Shown here piece after piece: positions 37,229 to 48,756 of a DNA stretch of 64,000 nt. The notes below the pieces were generated by a model, which ran no database searches, had not been told where the DNA came from, and was given only the letters and a program-made list of their open reading frames with translations. The number at the start of each line of letters is the position of its first letter. Position 1 is the first letter of the stretch. This stretch comes from Psococerastis gibbosa. Taxonomy: Eukaryota; Arthropoda; Insecta; Psocodea; Psocidae. The stretch is taken from contig OZ020485.1 of assembly GCA_963971405.1 (NCBI GenBank), forward strand, positions 34,119,921 to 34,183,920. The letters run 5' to 3'. The position numbers and the translations under genes are program-made.

Positions 37229-38147
37229 ACACTACATCATTGTCAGTAGCCTTTACAATAGATTCATTGTTGTTGTTCTATCAAGAAACTGTTACCTTGG
37301 TTTGGTTACAACGATATTTAAAATTAAAAGTAGGCTAAATAGCCGATGCGGTATTTACGTTGACATTTACAAACTAGCCATTAAGATAGCAGTTTATTGT
37401 AAATTTAATAGTTTTAATGGGTATGTACCTATAGGACTACTATTGAATATTTGAATTATCATAAGAGGCCACAGGCCTGTCGCCTGTCAGCAATCCTAAA
37501 TCTTGTATAGTACATTAATTTTGTAAATGTATAATGCGGACTACACAGTACTTCTTATTGTTTTATAAAGTCAACTATGTGCTTAACGGGAGTAATCGAG
37601 TGAATTACGATCTATCCTATCGACAAATAATGACAAAATCAGACAAAAACAGTGGATTCTGAGATTGAACGAGCCATGGACACTAATTTTTCGGAGAGAG
37701 TCAAACTATTTTTTGTCCACAAAATTGAGAAAATAAAGGTGCGACCAAACCCTGTTCATGGACAGTAAAAGTTGGTTGTATCTATCAGCAATCAGTGGAG
37801 AAGTTTGAATTGGAACCCTATGAAATGTATCACATCTAGTTTGCCAGTTTTTACAGTAATTCTATAAGAACACAACACCATGATTTTTTTTTAGGGTTCT
37901 GTGAAACTTTCAACATATCTATTGGTGATTGTATTCCCATTTCTATGATAGCAGGATACACATTATTTTATTGGTGAGTAGTGCAGTACAGCATAGGTAA
38001 GTATGGTATGGTACGGTTAAGCTACTGATCATTATTACTTTTTATTGTGTATTGTAGTTCACCAAATTGTCGATGGCATCGCACTTACAGTAGCTATTCA
38101 GATGTAGTAGTAGTGTAAGTGTGCATATAGTAATAATAAATACTCAC

Positions 38148-38832
38148 CAGGAGGAGGGTATGGTGTGCTAGGAACTTGGTCAGAGTAATTTCGGAGCCCA
38201 TAGCTGTCGTGAGGAAAGCTCGCACCGTCCCCCACCGCCATGGAAGCTGCTCGTCGGTCGTCCTGCACGTATGGCTGGTGCCCATGAGGGTCCACATGTC
38301 GACTGGTCGCGTAAGGGGGGTAGTTGCACCATGACTGAGCTGAAAACCCCTGATGATCACTCGGAGTGCTGACTGGCCCGGCAGGGTTGTACTTGTATTC
38401 GGGGGGCGACCCCGTCACAGGTGGCCAGAAACTTATCTTCCTTTCTCGAGAATCTAGATTATAATAAGGGGATGATGAAGTATACTGGTGTTCGAACTGG
38501 GGATTGTCCGAGTAGGGCCATGGCTGGCCAGGGTGGGAATGTCGAATGACGGAAGACGGGTCCCCCGGGTCATAAAGTCTTTTGGCGGGGATATGTAGGG
38601 GCCCCGTGGCGTTGCTGGCAGCTGAGGAAGAGCTCGGAGAAGTCGAGGCAGCAGTGGTGGCTGTTGACACGACTGTAATGCTGACCGAATGTGGAGATGA
38701 CACTGGCGTAGTTACAGCAGGGGGTGGACTGTCTTCGTAGAGCCCTCCGTTCATGGTTCCCCACCAGGTTAACCCGGAGGCAGACCCGGCGTTGGAGTTG
38801 ACGACTGTTGCGTCAACCCCCAAGCCACCCAT
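38148..38832 (-). CDS. Abd-B: Abdominal-B, first coding exon (N-terminal region)
   Basis: Encodes residues 1-228 and the first base of codon 229. Low-complexity Ser/Thr/Pro/Ala sequence is followed by PLHIPA at residues 78-83, a motif also found in insect Abd-B. Aromatic and Pro-rich sequence follows, with WPYSDNPQFEHQY, SPYYNLDSRERK and SFWPP. The donor CTG|GTGAGT ends the exon at 38148 and leaves phase 1, which fits the homeobox exon exactly and gives ...YPPPG-SLGTM.... I chose ATG 38832 because it is the first in-frame ATG and has A at -3 and G at +4. The frame stays open upstream to about 38976, but that stretch begins at a GTG directly after TAA and encodes a hydrophobic run with no Abd-B character, so it is probably leader. 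An upstream non-coding or coding exon cannot be excluded. Confidence 0.88.
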
Positions 38833-39400
38833 CGTATGAAGTCCATTGTCATAGAGCGTCGCGGCGCAAGCCACGTCGCCGCCGGGAGCGTCCGCGAGGA
38901 TGATGATGGCGGTCAACAGGAACAGGAGAGCAGGAAAACAGGAAACAAAAACAAAAACACCAAACACATCAAACACTTAGCTCGTAAACCATTAAAGTCT
39001 GAACTAGGGAAAAAAAAAATAGTGTGTGCGGTACTTGATTGGGACCCCACTTTTTGTGGGCAACTTTCTCAACCCCGTAGAACGAGGTTAGAACACGAGC
39101 ATTGTCATGTAAATCGGAGCTCGACGGATCGCAGGACTCGAGACAACTCGGATACTCTCGCGCGGCAGTGACCGTCCACGACTGTGCAGCGAGCCGCGGG
39201 CGGTCCAAACGGCACCGGCGCCGTACGCTGCTTGTAGCGCATTCTACAGGCCAGAGCCGCAACCCTGCGCCACCCCCCGCACCAGGTGGCTCATTGCTAA
39301 CTATGCTTTTATTGCCGCAGTAAATGTAATTGTTAGTATCATGTGCCGGCAAACGACCTGCTGATATGTGCAAGCGATCAGCTGTTTGGTACCTGGTCAT
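38833..39400 (-). promoter_or_regulatory. CpG-rich leader and probable promoter of Abd-B
   Basis: The stretch 39100-39310 is strikingly GC- and CpG-rich compared with the AT-rich surroundings, with clusters such as GAGCCGCGGGCGG and CGGCACCGGCGCCG. It lies immediately 5' of the first Abd-B coding exon. A long polypyrimidine run (about 38900-38960) precedes the start region. Two out-of-frame ATGs shortly before 38832 open a short upstream frame that overlaps the chosen start. I see no convincing TATA box and cannot place the transcription start. Confidence 0.5.
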
Positions 39401-42400
39401 GCGTGAGCATAAACCAAGGCTAAACCCACCTCACAACAAATAAAGCGTTTTTGCTCGTTAACCATTCCTTGGCGGTATTATAAGGGTTGTGGGAAATGTA
39501 ATTTCTCCATAGCGAGCAAAAACTTTCCCTCCAGTTGGGCGGAGCAGGTGCATCTGTATGCAGGGGCTCGTCAATTTAAAATTACTAATTATACAGTACA
39601 TAGTGTCACCCCAAAACAGGAATGAGGATCATTCAGGGCCAGTTAGCAGTAACTAGAGTTCTGTATAGGATAGATGGGACATTCCCGCGCGTCAAAAATA
39701 TTTTTTGCAATCCTGGTGCCACCTGGTACGCATTTTTCAATGGCTGGTCATAGAAGGGCCTGGCGAGATTATTTTCGATAAGTTGATAATGCTGCAAATC
39801 TTTCCCATTTAGAGTCGCTGCTGACCTCTGGTCAATTGAATAGACAATTTTAAAATTGTCCAGACCTTAGATAACTGTACTCCATCATTGGTCTGGGATC
39901 CATATTAGAATGCAGTGTTTAACTTTACCCTTTACTTTCTTTATTTTAAATGATTACCATGTCTCATAAACGAGGATATAATATTGTAGGTAAGTATACT
40001 ATATACTTGTACATGCAATATTAAAGCTGTATTTTGTGGTTACCCAGTGCAGTGTTGGATGAACCTTAGTGGATACCGTTAAGCAAATTAAATTTTTTTA
40101 TATTTTAAAATTAATTTAAATTTTCTTAAAAAATTAAAAAAAAAAATTAAATACAGTACAACAGGACTATGCGGTATGCGGTACAGTGATACTAGAAAAA
40201 AATCAGTCAACCATAATTATCATAAATTTATTAAATAAAGTTGAAAATTGAATTGTTTTCTATCCATGAAATAACTTATCACTAACAGGACTCAACGAAG
40301 TTTTGTTAATTTCTCCAATTGAAATTAGTAGTTGAATAGGTTGGATGCAACTACAAGAATATTTTAAAAATTACTAGAAACTAGGATACTATTACGAAAA
40401 AAAATTAAAAATTGAAATAAATTATGGCTATGGAGTACAAGACGAAACAGCCACGAGAGTACAGCCAAGCACAACTACGAAATAAGACCACCAAAATTTG
40501 TTGTAGATAAATGCCACCAGCTGTCGCTAGTGTACGGACGTAGACCTGCCTACGAATACAAAAAAAATTTGAATGACATTATCTGTCTGTCCTCCCAAGG
40601 GGCCATTTGTTTCCTACATGGGCGAGGGTGAGTGGCGTCCATTAGAAAAAGGGTGGATCCGGTTTCAGCCCCCTTGGTGAATTACAATAAATTCTTTTTA
40701 CAAATGGACGGTACGGTTTCACCCATAGTCATCACTTACAACTTCATATGAATTTCAATGACGGCAGTGATTTTCTTAAGAATAAATACAATGCAATGTC
40801 TTCATTTCTCTTTTATTAAATTAGCGGGTACGTGGTTTAACAACGTTATACTGGCTACATCAAATTTATTGGCGTTTTTGTTCGTGCTGGTGACTTCGGC
40901 GGTTTCAGTTTCAGTTTCTGTTTCTCATATGAGGAACTTGCAACACTTGTATAGTTTCAGTAAGGATTAGATTGGAAAGAATCTTGGTCATGTCTTTAGC
41001 CTATTTCATTGTGTCAATTATGAGCTTGTCACAGCTTGTGCATTATCGCATGTACCCGGTGTAGATTGACATCGAAGACAATTTGCCAATGGCCAAAAAT
41101 TCATGCGGAAACAATAAAAATATTGTCCGAAATCGTTGGCATTGGACAAGGGACCAATGGGTCAAAAGTTCAAAGAGTCCTTCAGTACACTATTATTATT
41201 ATTATTATTATCAATATTATTATTATTATTATTAAAATTTGAGAAGCAAAACAAACAATAGAAAAAATGGTTGAACTCAATAGGCAAGACCTATTGAAAA
41301 TACATAAAAAAAAGTTGCAACATTTAGTTAAGAAGACGCAACCCCCGACAAGCGGAAGCTTTGGAGTGGTCGTGATTTGTAATTAGCATATATTTACTTC
41401 GCATTAATATAATCCCCTAGCTGGTGGAGTAACCAGTTAGGGAAAAAAGAAAGAAAGAATGAAGAAATTATTATTATTATTATCTTTGAATGATTTATGT
41501 GAATTAGCCCAGAGTAAAAATTCAATATATTGAGGATTTTAAAAATTACTTTAGCCTAAATTAAATTTGAAGTGTTTTAGCTGACTCATGGTTATATTGC
41601 ATTAGAAGACGATCCATTCCATTAATTTATACCAAATTAACGTTTACATGCCATTTAAAAACTAACCAGTTACCGTTTAGGCCTACCTGCCGGCTGCCCA
41701 TACATAGATCAACTTTCCACTGAAAAAGGTAGGTTACCTTGGTAGATTGTTCGTTTTATTGCAATGTGTTTTAATGGCTTAAACATCTGTCGTTAACTAA
41801 CCAACACAGTCTATGGCATTCATTCCAGTGGCTAGTAGTGATAAGCAACGGTGATGCTGCCTACAGCAGTATGAAGCAATAAGGTCAGCATAAGTACCGA
41901 TACGGCTAGGTACATAAAATCTAAAAATATTTATGCCTGATATGTGGTCTGTTCAGTTAAGGCAACCTACCGTAAAGAAAGTAGCAAGATAATGGTTTTA
42001 TGTCGAATCGAGTACTCGACATCATTGTTGACAATGAAACTATTGAATGATATAGGTGTCAGAGGGTAAGACAAGTAGACCAATAATTTCCAAGACATTA
42101 GATTTTCTGGTTTCGTATTTCCAGTAGTACTTTGCAAAATAACCGAAATAAGCTCGCAAGCTTCCATAAACCAAAACCAAAACTGCGAAGTTTTAAACAA
42201 TTTTAGATATTGAAAAAAAGTGTATGTGAACTCGGAAATAGTCAAAGAGCCCATAAATAATCCCTTAATCTCTTGCTCTTGCACCCTCACTCCTCGTTAA
42301 TCGGTTTAATTTCTTACGAATACGTAAGATTATTTTTTCTATTAGTTGCAAATCACAGACCCTATGAATCAGATAATACAATAAAAGAAGGAACTACAGG

Positions 42401-44388
42401 GGGTTGTCGCACCAGTATAAAATTAAATTAAGTTTGTCAGCCATCTGTTGGGTATTTATTTATGTATTATAGCCTGCAGTGAGGTAAGGCTCAAGGTAGA
42501 AGCACCCAAGGGCCCAGGTGCATGAGAAACTATAATTGTGATTCGGAAAGCGTTTTTTGGTCGGACGTTTGAGACATCCGCGTAGAAGAAGCAAAGGAAT
42601 GGGACCTCCCACACCTGAGTGGGGCCTACACGGAACTCCCGCCAGGAAGCACTCAACTTCCGTCGCCCACTGATAAAAAATAGTGTTATACACACCCTAA
42701 CTTGGAGCAGGTCAATGGAATATCAAACAAAATCACAGCTTTATAACCACAATTACTCGCAGCAAACTGTACTAGGCATGTTTGTTTGTTTCATTGTTTC
42801 AGCATTTCCGCTTTTAAGCAACCCTGTCAGTCCGGCGGAGGGGGGGGGGTGAGTCTGTTTATTAACTATAACCCTAAGGGCAGACTCCTTCACTTCGGGG
42901 AGAAAGGAGAGTTGACTGACGGGGTGGAGCTCCTGATTATAGTGGAATCCAAACCACTTGGGAGACACAGTAAAGTCACACGATTAATTCGGAGGTGACC
43001 AGGACTCAACGAGGGAAAAGATTTGAATAAGTAGGTGCGATGCGATCGCAGACATGTCGTAACTCAACACGGGTACTGATCTATAGAGGCGACTGAAGAG
43101 GTCAATCGGATACATTCATTAAATTGTTTGTATATGCGATTAACATTAAAAAAAAAAAAAAAAAAAAATGAAACAGTTTTACACATTTTAGCAGCAGTGA
43201 AGATTTTACAAAGCTTACAATAAAGGTAGGCTTATTCATATTACTGCAAACATATAGGCGCCTCGGGCTCTCCCCGGGGAAATTTGTTTGAAAAATAGGC
43301 GCAAAATAGTGGGATTTTACTAATTTACCGAATTTACTCAGGGATTTTTTATTTTTGGGGGACTCCATCCCCCTGGCTACTGCCATGCATTGCAGCGTAG
43401 CTCAAGATTTTCTAAATGGCTAAAACTTGAAATAATAAGCTAAAAGCTGATGTTCCATCTGAAAAAAAAAAATAAAAAATAAAAATAAAATAAAATAAAA
43501 AACCCTTTTCTGCCACATAGTCCATAGAGTTGACGTGGGTGGGTTCTTGATCCATAAATTAAGACACACGTCTGAGAATTGGCTCAACATTCAACCAAAC
43601 TTGGCCCAAGATTAATGAAAATGAGCTCTGAGGCCACACATGAAGTAACACCGCCCCTACTATTTTTGTTTTTCTGTTATTGCTTATGGTTTGTTTCTTT
43701 TCGAGCACCATCTTGTTTCTGTTGATGTTAATATCAATCGTCAGTGTTGCCTAAAAAGTAAATAATATTATACTTATCAGATTCTTCAAGTCCCGCCTCA
43801 TGTTTTTAACATTTTTAAACACAGCTTATTGGGCACGAAAATGGCCGCCCGTAAGTAAAGCATTGAATAGCTTCCCCCCAAAGATTGGGACCCCATCACC
43901 TCCTAATCTAAAAATATCTTACTCGGGGAATTATTAAACCATGTAAATACATTATTACCGGAGAAGTTATATAAGTTAAGTCTTTTAAGTTGGTGCTATG
44001 CCTCCAGGAAAACTGAGGCTACTAAAGGCAAATACCAACCTGTTTTTTTTTTTTTTGTGTTTAAAACCAGAAGATAAAAGAAAGAGAGTGGAGAAAGTAG
44101 GGATTTCATCTATCGTTAATAAAATTTCATCTATGAGTTACCGCGATACTGTATAGTACTATGCTATAAACCATGGTAACCACTTAATTAAGCTTCAAAA
44201 AAAAATTCAATACAATAGTACAATAGTTTTCAAAATACTATATATACGGTACCTGAGAGGCCAGTCACGGAACTCGGAGGCAGATGACAAGGATACCTGA
44301 AATAGAGGAAATCTTTTAGCGGATAAACTGAAATGAAGAAGCTCCAAGGGCTCGTTCGAATAGTCCCTATAAGCCGTCAAATATCGAG
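39401..44388. other. Upstream region of Abd-B without recognised genes
   Basis: Holds a repeat fragment at 41024-41172 (with 23201-23345), a TTA microsatellite at 41191-41236 and a stretch at 42798-43010 shared with 11691-11810. It also holds 43061-43120 (GAGGCGACTGAAGA...), shared with 55302-55356, an A run at 43147-43168 and a MITE-like stretch at about 43257-43389. Two overlapping minus frames at 42456-42695 have no known domain. Distal Abd-B enhancers would be expected here, but none can be recognised. Confidence 0.45.
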
Positions 44389-44391
44389 TTA

Positions 44392-44779
44392 GGCGCCCAT
44401 TCCATTGACCGGCTAGGGCTATTTCCAAAAACAGTGACGTGGTAGCAGACATTCAAGACTTAGGTTGCGTTTCCACCGATCTCACATTGCAGAATGCAAA
44501 TGACATTGACGGAAATTAGAATTTTTCTTTTTATAGAAATCTATTAAAATGTTTGTACTTAACATATCCCATGACGCCATTTTTTAATTTTAGTTTGTTT
44601 GTTTGTTTGTGATTTTACTGTATGATCATTGATCAATTTTAACTATGGCATAGAGTAAAATAAACATTTCCGTCAATTCTGCAATGCGAGGTCGGTGGAC
44701 ACGCCACCTTAGTCTTGAATGTCTGCTACCACGTCACTGTTTTTGGAAATAGCCCTAGCCGGTCAATGGAATGGGCACC
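44392..44779. mobile_element. Nested foldback element, family C, copy 4
   Basis: The outer element has flanks TTA/TAA and ends GGCGCCCATTCCATTGACCG and, reversed, GGTGCCCATTCCATTGACCG. Its arms continue through GGGCTATTTCCAAAAACAGT and GACGTGGTAGCAGACATTCA. Its centre is opened by a second element (44463-44708), which has TTA on each side and ends GGTTGCGTTTCCACCGA and, reversed, GGTGGCGTGTCCACCGA. The insert shares ATGATCA...ACAGTRAAATCA with 23604-24037. Confidence 0.8.
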
Positions 44780-44782
44780 TAA

Positions 44783-45364
44783 CCGGCAGTTTCAAGCTGA
44801 TGATTCCACACACCATTATACATGGCTATATTTAGACGTCGAGACAGCCAGTTAGTATATTGATACTTTATTCGTACGGGCCCCCAAAATAGATATAATG
44901 TTTAAGCTATTGTATTGAGCACCCTTATGCAGATCGGCGTCAAAAGCATTGAAATTGAAAAACAATTAGTATATGGAACCAATCGTTAATCGTTTTATGC
45001 GGGGATATTATCATTTGAGTGGAAAAGAAAACATATTTAACAGGAACATAATTTTTGATAGGGCAATTAAGTTGCCGTTTAGATGTTCGTAAATAACATT
45101 AACTACTCATTTGATTTTTCATTGAGTTATTGCAACGTGTTATTGCCATGCGGAAGGGTAAATACTATCGTGCATTAAGTAAGTCAACTACGAACTCATG
45201 TTTGCTGTCGCAGAAAATACTACTTATCACTGTCAGTATTGCGTTTATTAATAATATAAGTAGTCACAAATTGAAGTTTTTCATTAAACACAAATTTTAA
45301 CATTAATTTATTTTGCGTCCCAATTTAAAAGAAGGTATGTAACGTACTAGGACCTAATTACATA
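44783..45364. other. Unassigned
   Basis: No gene or repeat recognised. Confidence 0.35.
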
Positions 45365-46205
45365 CAGGGTCTGTCCGGAAAGTAATGTCAGTGAATTTTT
45401 TTTACGGAGACTGTACGCTTTACTGGCTCAGATTTTGGTGGGGGGATCTGGCAACAAGTTCCAACAAGCGTCAGCTGGCTACCGATCGTTGTAGTGGTCA
45501 CATCAGTTGTTCCATGTGAGTCGGTACAGTAACCCGGTGCAAGAAGAAAAAAAAGCGTTCGCTCGAGCAACGGATGGCAATAGAGTCTTGTGTAAAACTG
45601 GACAAGAGTGCTGCGGAAACCATTATAATGTTGAAGAAGGCTTTTGGTGACGATTGCCTTTCGGGTAGGCAAATTTGCCGGTGGCACAAGGCCTTCGCAG
45701 AAGGTCGGGAAGACGCCAACGACAAGCCCCGCGCTGGACGACCATCAACCTCCACTACCAACGACAATGTGCAACATGTGCGTGACTTGATGAACACTGA
45801 TCGACGTTTAAGTGTCCGTTTGATTTCCGATAAATTAAACATTACTAAAACCTTCAAATGACAACAGTAGTGGAGGTTGATGGTCGTCCAGCGCGGGGCT
45901 CGTCGTTGGCGTCTTCCCAACCTTCTGCGAAGGCCTTGTTCCACCGGAAAATCTGCCTTCCCTAAAGGCAATTGTCGTCGAAAGCCTCTTCTTTAACATT
46001 ATGGTTGCCGCAGCACTCTTCTCCAGTTTTACACAAGACTCTATTGCCATCCGTTGCTCGAGCGAACGCTTTTTTTTCTTCTTGCACCGGGTTACTATAC
46101 CGACTCACATGGAACAACTGATGTGGCCACTACAACGATCGGTAGCCAGCTGACGCTTGTTGGAACTTGTTGCCAGATCCCCCCAACAAAATCTGAACCA
46201 GTAAA
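45365..46205. mobile_element. Inverted duplication of a mariner-like transposon 5' half
   Basis: The left arm (45418-45759) and right arm (45868-46205) are inverted copies of the same mariner 5' region. The spacer (about 108 bp) holds sequence present only in the left copy. The terminal sequence CAGGGTCTGTCCGGAAAGTA survives only on the left; the right arm breaks off about 53 bp short of it. The right arm has extra substitutions and small deletions, so the duplication is not recent. No catalytic DDE domain is present on either side. Confidence 0.85.
45574..45861 (+). pseudogene. mariner transposase N-terminal fragment
   Basis: A 95-codon frame with the helix-turn-helix DNA-binding region of mariner-family transposases. 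KSAAETIIMLKKAFGDDCLS leads into QICRWHKAFAEGRE and the linker DKPRAGRPSTS, then a second helical part with VRDLMNTDRRLSVRLISDKL. It stops before the catalytic domain, so it is a non-functional remnant. A mirror copy in the right arm (45868-46050) is frameshifted. Confidence 0.8.
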
Positions 46206-47487
46206 TATGTTTCATCAGATAAGCAATGACCGTGTTAAAAAATGATAGTGCACATCCCCTACTTTACTCTTTACCCAAGAAGAAAATTGGGGAAACATCA
46301 TCATGTGGTAAATATCAAGCATCACCCCGGCAGATCTCAGGGGCGCAGTTTTAGAATTATTTTTCAGACGGGGTTTTGACAGTAAAATTTAAATTTTTAA
46401 ATTTTTGTAAGATCCCTACACCCTTACTGTCAGGAAAAAACTAGAGTTGAAAATATAAAAAATATACAAGAACTGCAGTAAATTAGCCACCAAATTCACA
46501 TGTCAAAAAAATTTCCTGGATGGAATCTCCCCTTCCAGATGCAATAGATCGTAGCTAAAAAATGTGTTATTGAATCTCCTCAAAATTACTTGAAAATGTA
46601 AGAACTATCCGTGTGTCGTACGGCTGCAAGACATTCCAAATCATAAATAGCCGGCCAGGATAATATAATATTAAAAATAAAGCAGATCTTTCAGCTGAGG
46701 GGACCTTGCCGGTGCGCAGCTCATGTTGTTAAACCAATTGAAATTTCAGGGAAAAAAAAAATTATTGGTGAGCGATGAGGGACGAGTTTGGCACGTAGCC
46801 TGGCAATAGAGTCAGCTCCGATTGGTTGTTGATTTTGTATCTATTCCGAACGTGAGAGCGGCCGTGAGCCGGGGATAAGTTTTCTCCTAAACTCGTGTCA
46901 ACATCACCAACGCCAGCTTTATTCAAGTTATTTCTTCGGATGTTAGTTTTTAAGCTCTTGTCAACACGATATGTTGAGATAATACGTCCAATCAAGGAGA
47001 GTAACACGTGTCTTTGAATTGTTCACGCATTGGCTACATAAAAAAAAAGTTCTTCAAGTTTGTTTATTTCAGGTTTTTATTACTTATATAGACATTGTCG
47101 ATTCGCAACGGAGTGCCTACCAAAATTTTCGAATGCCATCATCTATCACAAAACAGTAGTGGTAGTATAGGTTATTATACTTAGGAATTTCTAAGAACAT
47201 ACCTACATCATCTGTGTACCTAGTGCATCTGTACCTGTATTACCTGTACTTACTACCTTAACTTTTTATATTGTTTTCTGCACCTTGCCTCCACGTGCAA
47301 ATTAGCTGCACAATGGCAAGGGACCCAAAGCAAAAAAAAAACTTTCCATTTTATACTTATGTAACTGAATTTATTTTGGGAATTAAACTATAATTATTTT
47401 TATTGCAAAAATTTTGGATTTTAGGGTTAGGGGGGGGGTTAGCTGACTATGGCAATATAATTGTATAACCTATGAACAGCAATTTAC
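46206..47487. other. Unassigned
   Basis: No gene recognised. An 81-codon minus frame (46762-47007) has no known domain. A run of G lies near 47430-47438. Confidence 0.35.
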
Positions 47488-47587
47488 CTGCTAATGCATA
47501 AATTTTGGCGATACCCGAAATCACACAGACCCAACAGCTTGGCGGTTTGGAAGAATCGGTGGCCCGTTGTAATTGACGGCCGTCCAA
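47488..47587 (-). CDS. Candidate isolated 100-bp exon
   Basis: The acceptor TTTATTGTTTCAG ends at 47588. The donor GCAG|GTAAAT begins at 47487. The frame between them is open in two of three phases; one reads LDGRQLQRATDSSK and PPSCWVCVISGIAKIYALAG. It is more GC-rich than its surroundings. No partner exon is seen and I recognise no family, so it may equally be transposon-derived or chance. Confidence 0.2.
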
Positions 47588-48109
47588 CTGAAACAATAAA
47601 ATTAAAATAATAACTAGGTATGCTTGTAAAGTATTTCTCATTTTCGAAATCTACCTCACCAATAAAAGATAGATATATCGTGTATTTTCACATCGTTTTG
47701 CAAGAGCATTAAAAACTGTGCCCCCTCAAGTGGGATTGTGTGAGCGCGGCATATCAGTATACAATATATGAAATTTTTAAAAATTTATACATTTAAAGCA
47801 GACTATGGTACTTGTCATTACATACAATCATAAATAAAAAAGAATAAAATACAATACGATAGTCAACACCTAGTATAGAGTCATGATTTATAAATTAATA
47901 ATGTATTATGATTTTATTACCATTTATTACCAAGGCCTATATCATTTTACCAGGAGAAACTTTACTAAAATAGTCTAGAGAAATATCTACGAATCTGATA
48001 AGTAACATACTTGAAATTTAAGGCACCTTCGTCATATTGTACGATGTAACAGCTACAGTATGTAGTCATACAAGACAGGTACCTGGGAAATTTGAAAAGA
48101 TATTAAAAG
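47588..48109. other. Unassigned AT-rich
   Basis: Nothing recognised. Confidence 0.35.
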
Positions 48110-48385
48110 TATGCGTCCCGTACGGATTTCTTATTGTTTATTTAATGAACAAAGCAAGATATTAAAGATTTGGCTACAAGTTGTAGAAGACTACTTCATG
48201 TATCATATGGTAAGGTATTTTAAATTTTTTGTACCGTAGGTTTATCATTAAAATAATAGATTATATATATTTATATATATATATATATATTTATTTTAAT
48301 AACTTACTTTCATAATTAAATATAAAAGCATAAGTATTAAATTTCGGACTGCCAATTTCCTACGGGACCTAAGCTCTTCAAATTT
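48110..48385. mobile_element. Foldback element, relative of the 50 kb palindrome
   Basis: The left arm begins CGTCCCGTACGG. It continues through AAGATTTGGCTACAAGTTGT and AGAAGACTACTTCATG. The right arm ends with TTTCGGACTGCCAATTTCCT followed by ACGGGACC. The loop contains a TA microsatellite (about 48261-48290). The arms have diverged far more than in the related element at 50005-50404. Confidence 0.65.
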
Positions 48386-48587
48386 CGGTTGCGTTTCTGC
48401 TGTAAGTGTACCGTTTCGAGATTACACAACTTAATAATTTTAGGGAGTTTTCATTTCAATTGTTTTTCTTTCAAATGTGTATTTTAGAACAAAACTTGCG
48501 AGTTACTAATCAAAACAAAACAAAACAGAACTAAACTTGTTCTACGTGGAACACGGTTTAATTTGGATGTTTCGTGCTGCAGCAGCA

Positions 48588-48756
48588 GCCTGATCGAGTC
48601 GATTATAATACCGGTATTTATTTAATCCCCTGGTATTAAGAATGTTAACAAGATAATTTTATAATGGAAAGTGCTATTCAAAATTTGTTTGTTTACAGTT
48701 ATAATCCTAGGGTATTTATTTAACCCCGGTATTATAATCGCCTCGATCAGGCTGCA
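48588..48756. mobile_element. CTGCAG-ended MITE, copy 1
   Basis: The ends are CAGCCTGATCGAG and, reversed, CTGCAGCCTGATCGAGGCG, followed by TATAATACCGG. The core is TTATAATGGAAAGTGCTATT then CAAAATTTGTTTGTTTACAG. Same family as 58382-58538 and 61675-61843. Confidence 0.8.

Larger units (their letters stand above)
32082..38147 (-). other. Abd-B intron (6,066 bp)
   Basis: Bounded by GTGAGT at the 5' end (38147 downward) and TTTCAG at the 3' end (32082). It contains two foldback elements (35011-35237 and 37036-37228), a fragment related to the first (34012-34055), a run of 15 C at 36459-36473 and an AATA-type microsatellite near 36292-36312. No coding exon is recognisable. The frame of the homeobox exon stays open about 30 bases into the intron, as far as an ATG at 32112; I read this as chance. 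Confidence 0.85.

Noticed and set aside
38833..38976. Hydrophobic N-terminal extension of the Abd-B frame as a signal peptide
   Set aside because: It begins at GTG, directly follows a stop, and is encoded by a polypyrimidine run. A secreted leader makes no sense for a homeodomain factor.
38969..39400. 143-codon minus-strand frame upstream of Abd-B
   Set aside because: It lies in the CpG-rich leader, ends before the Abd-B frame and has no recognisable domain. High GC lowers stop-codon frequency.
42456..42695. Two overlapping 77-79 codon minus frames as a gene
   Set aside because: Open frames in two phases, no known domain and no splice or start context. I cannot support a gene.
45574..45861. 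Functional transposase gene
   Set aside because: Only the DNA-binding half is present and the frame ends at the inverted junction; no catalytic domain exists.
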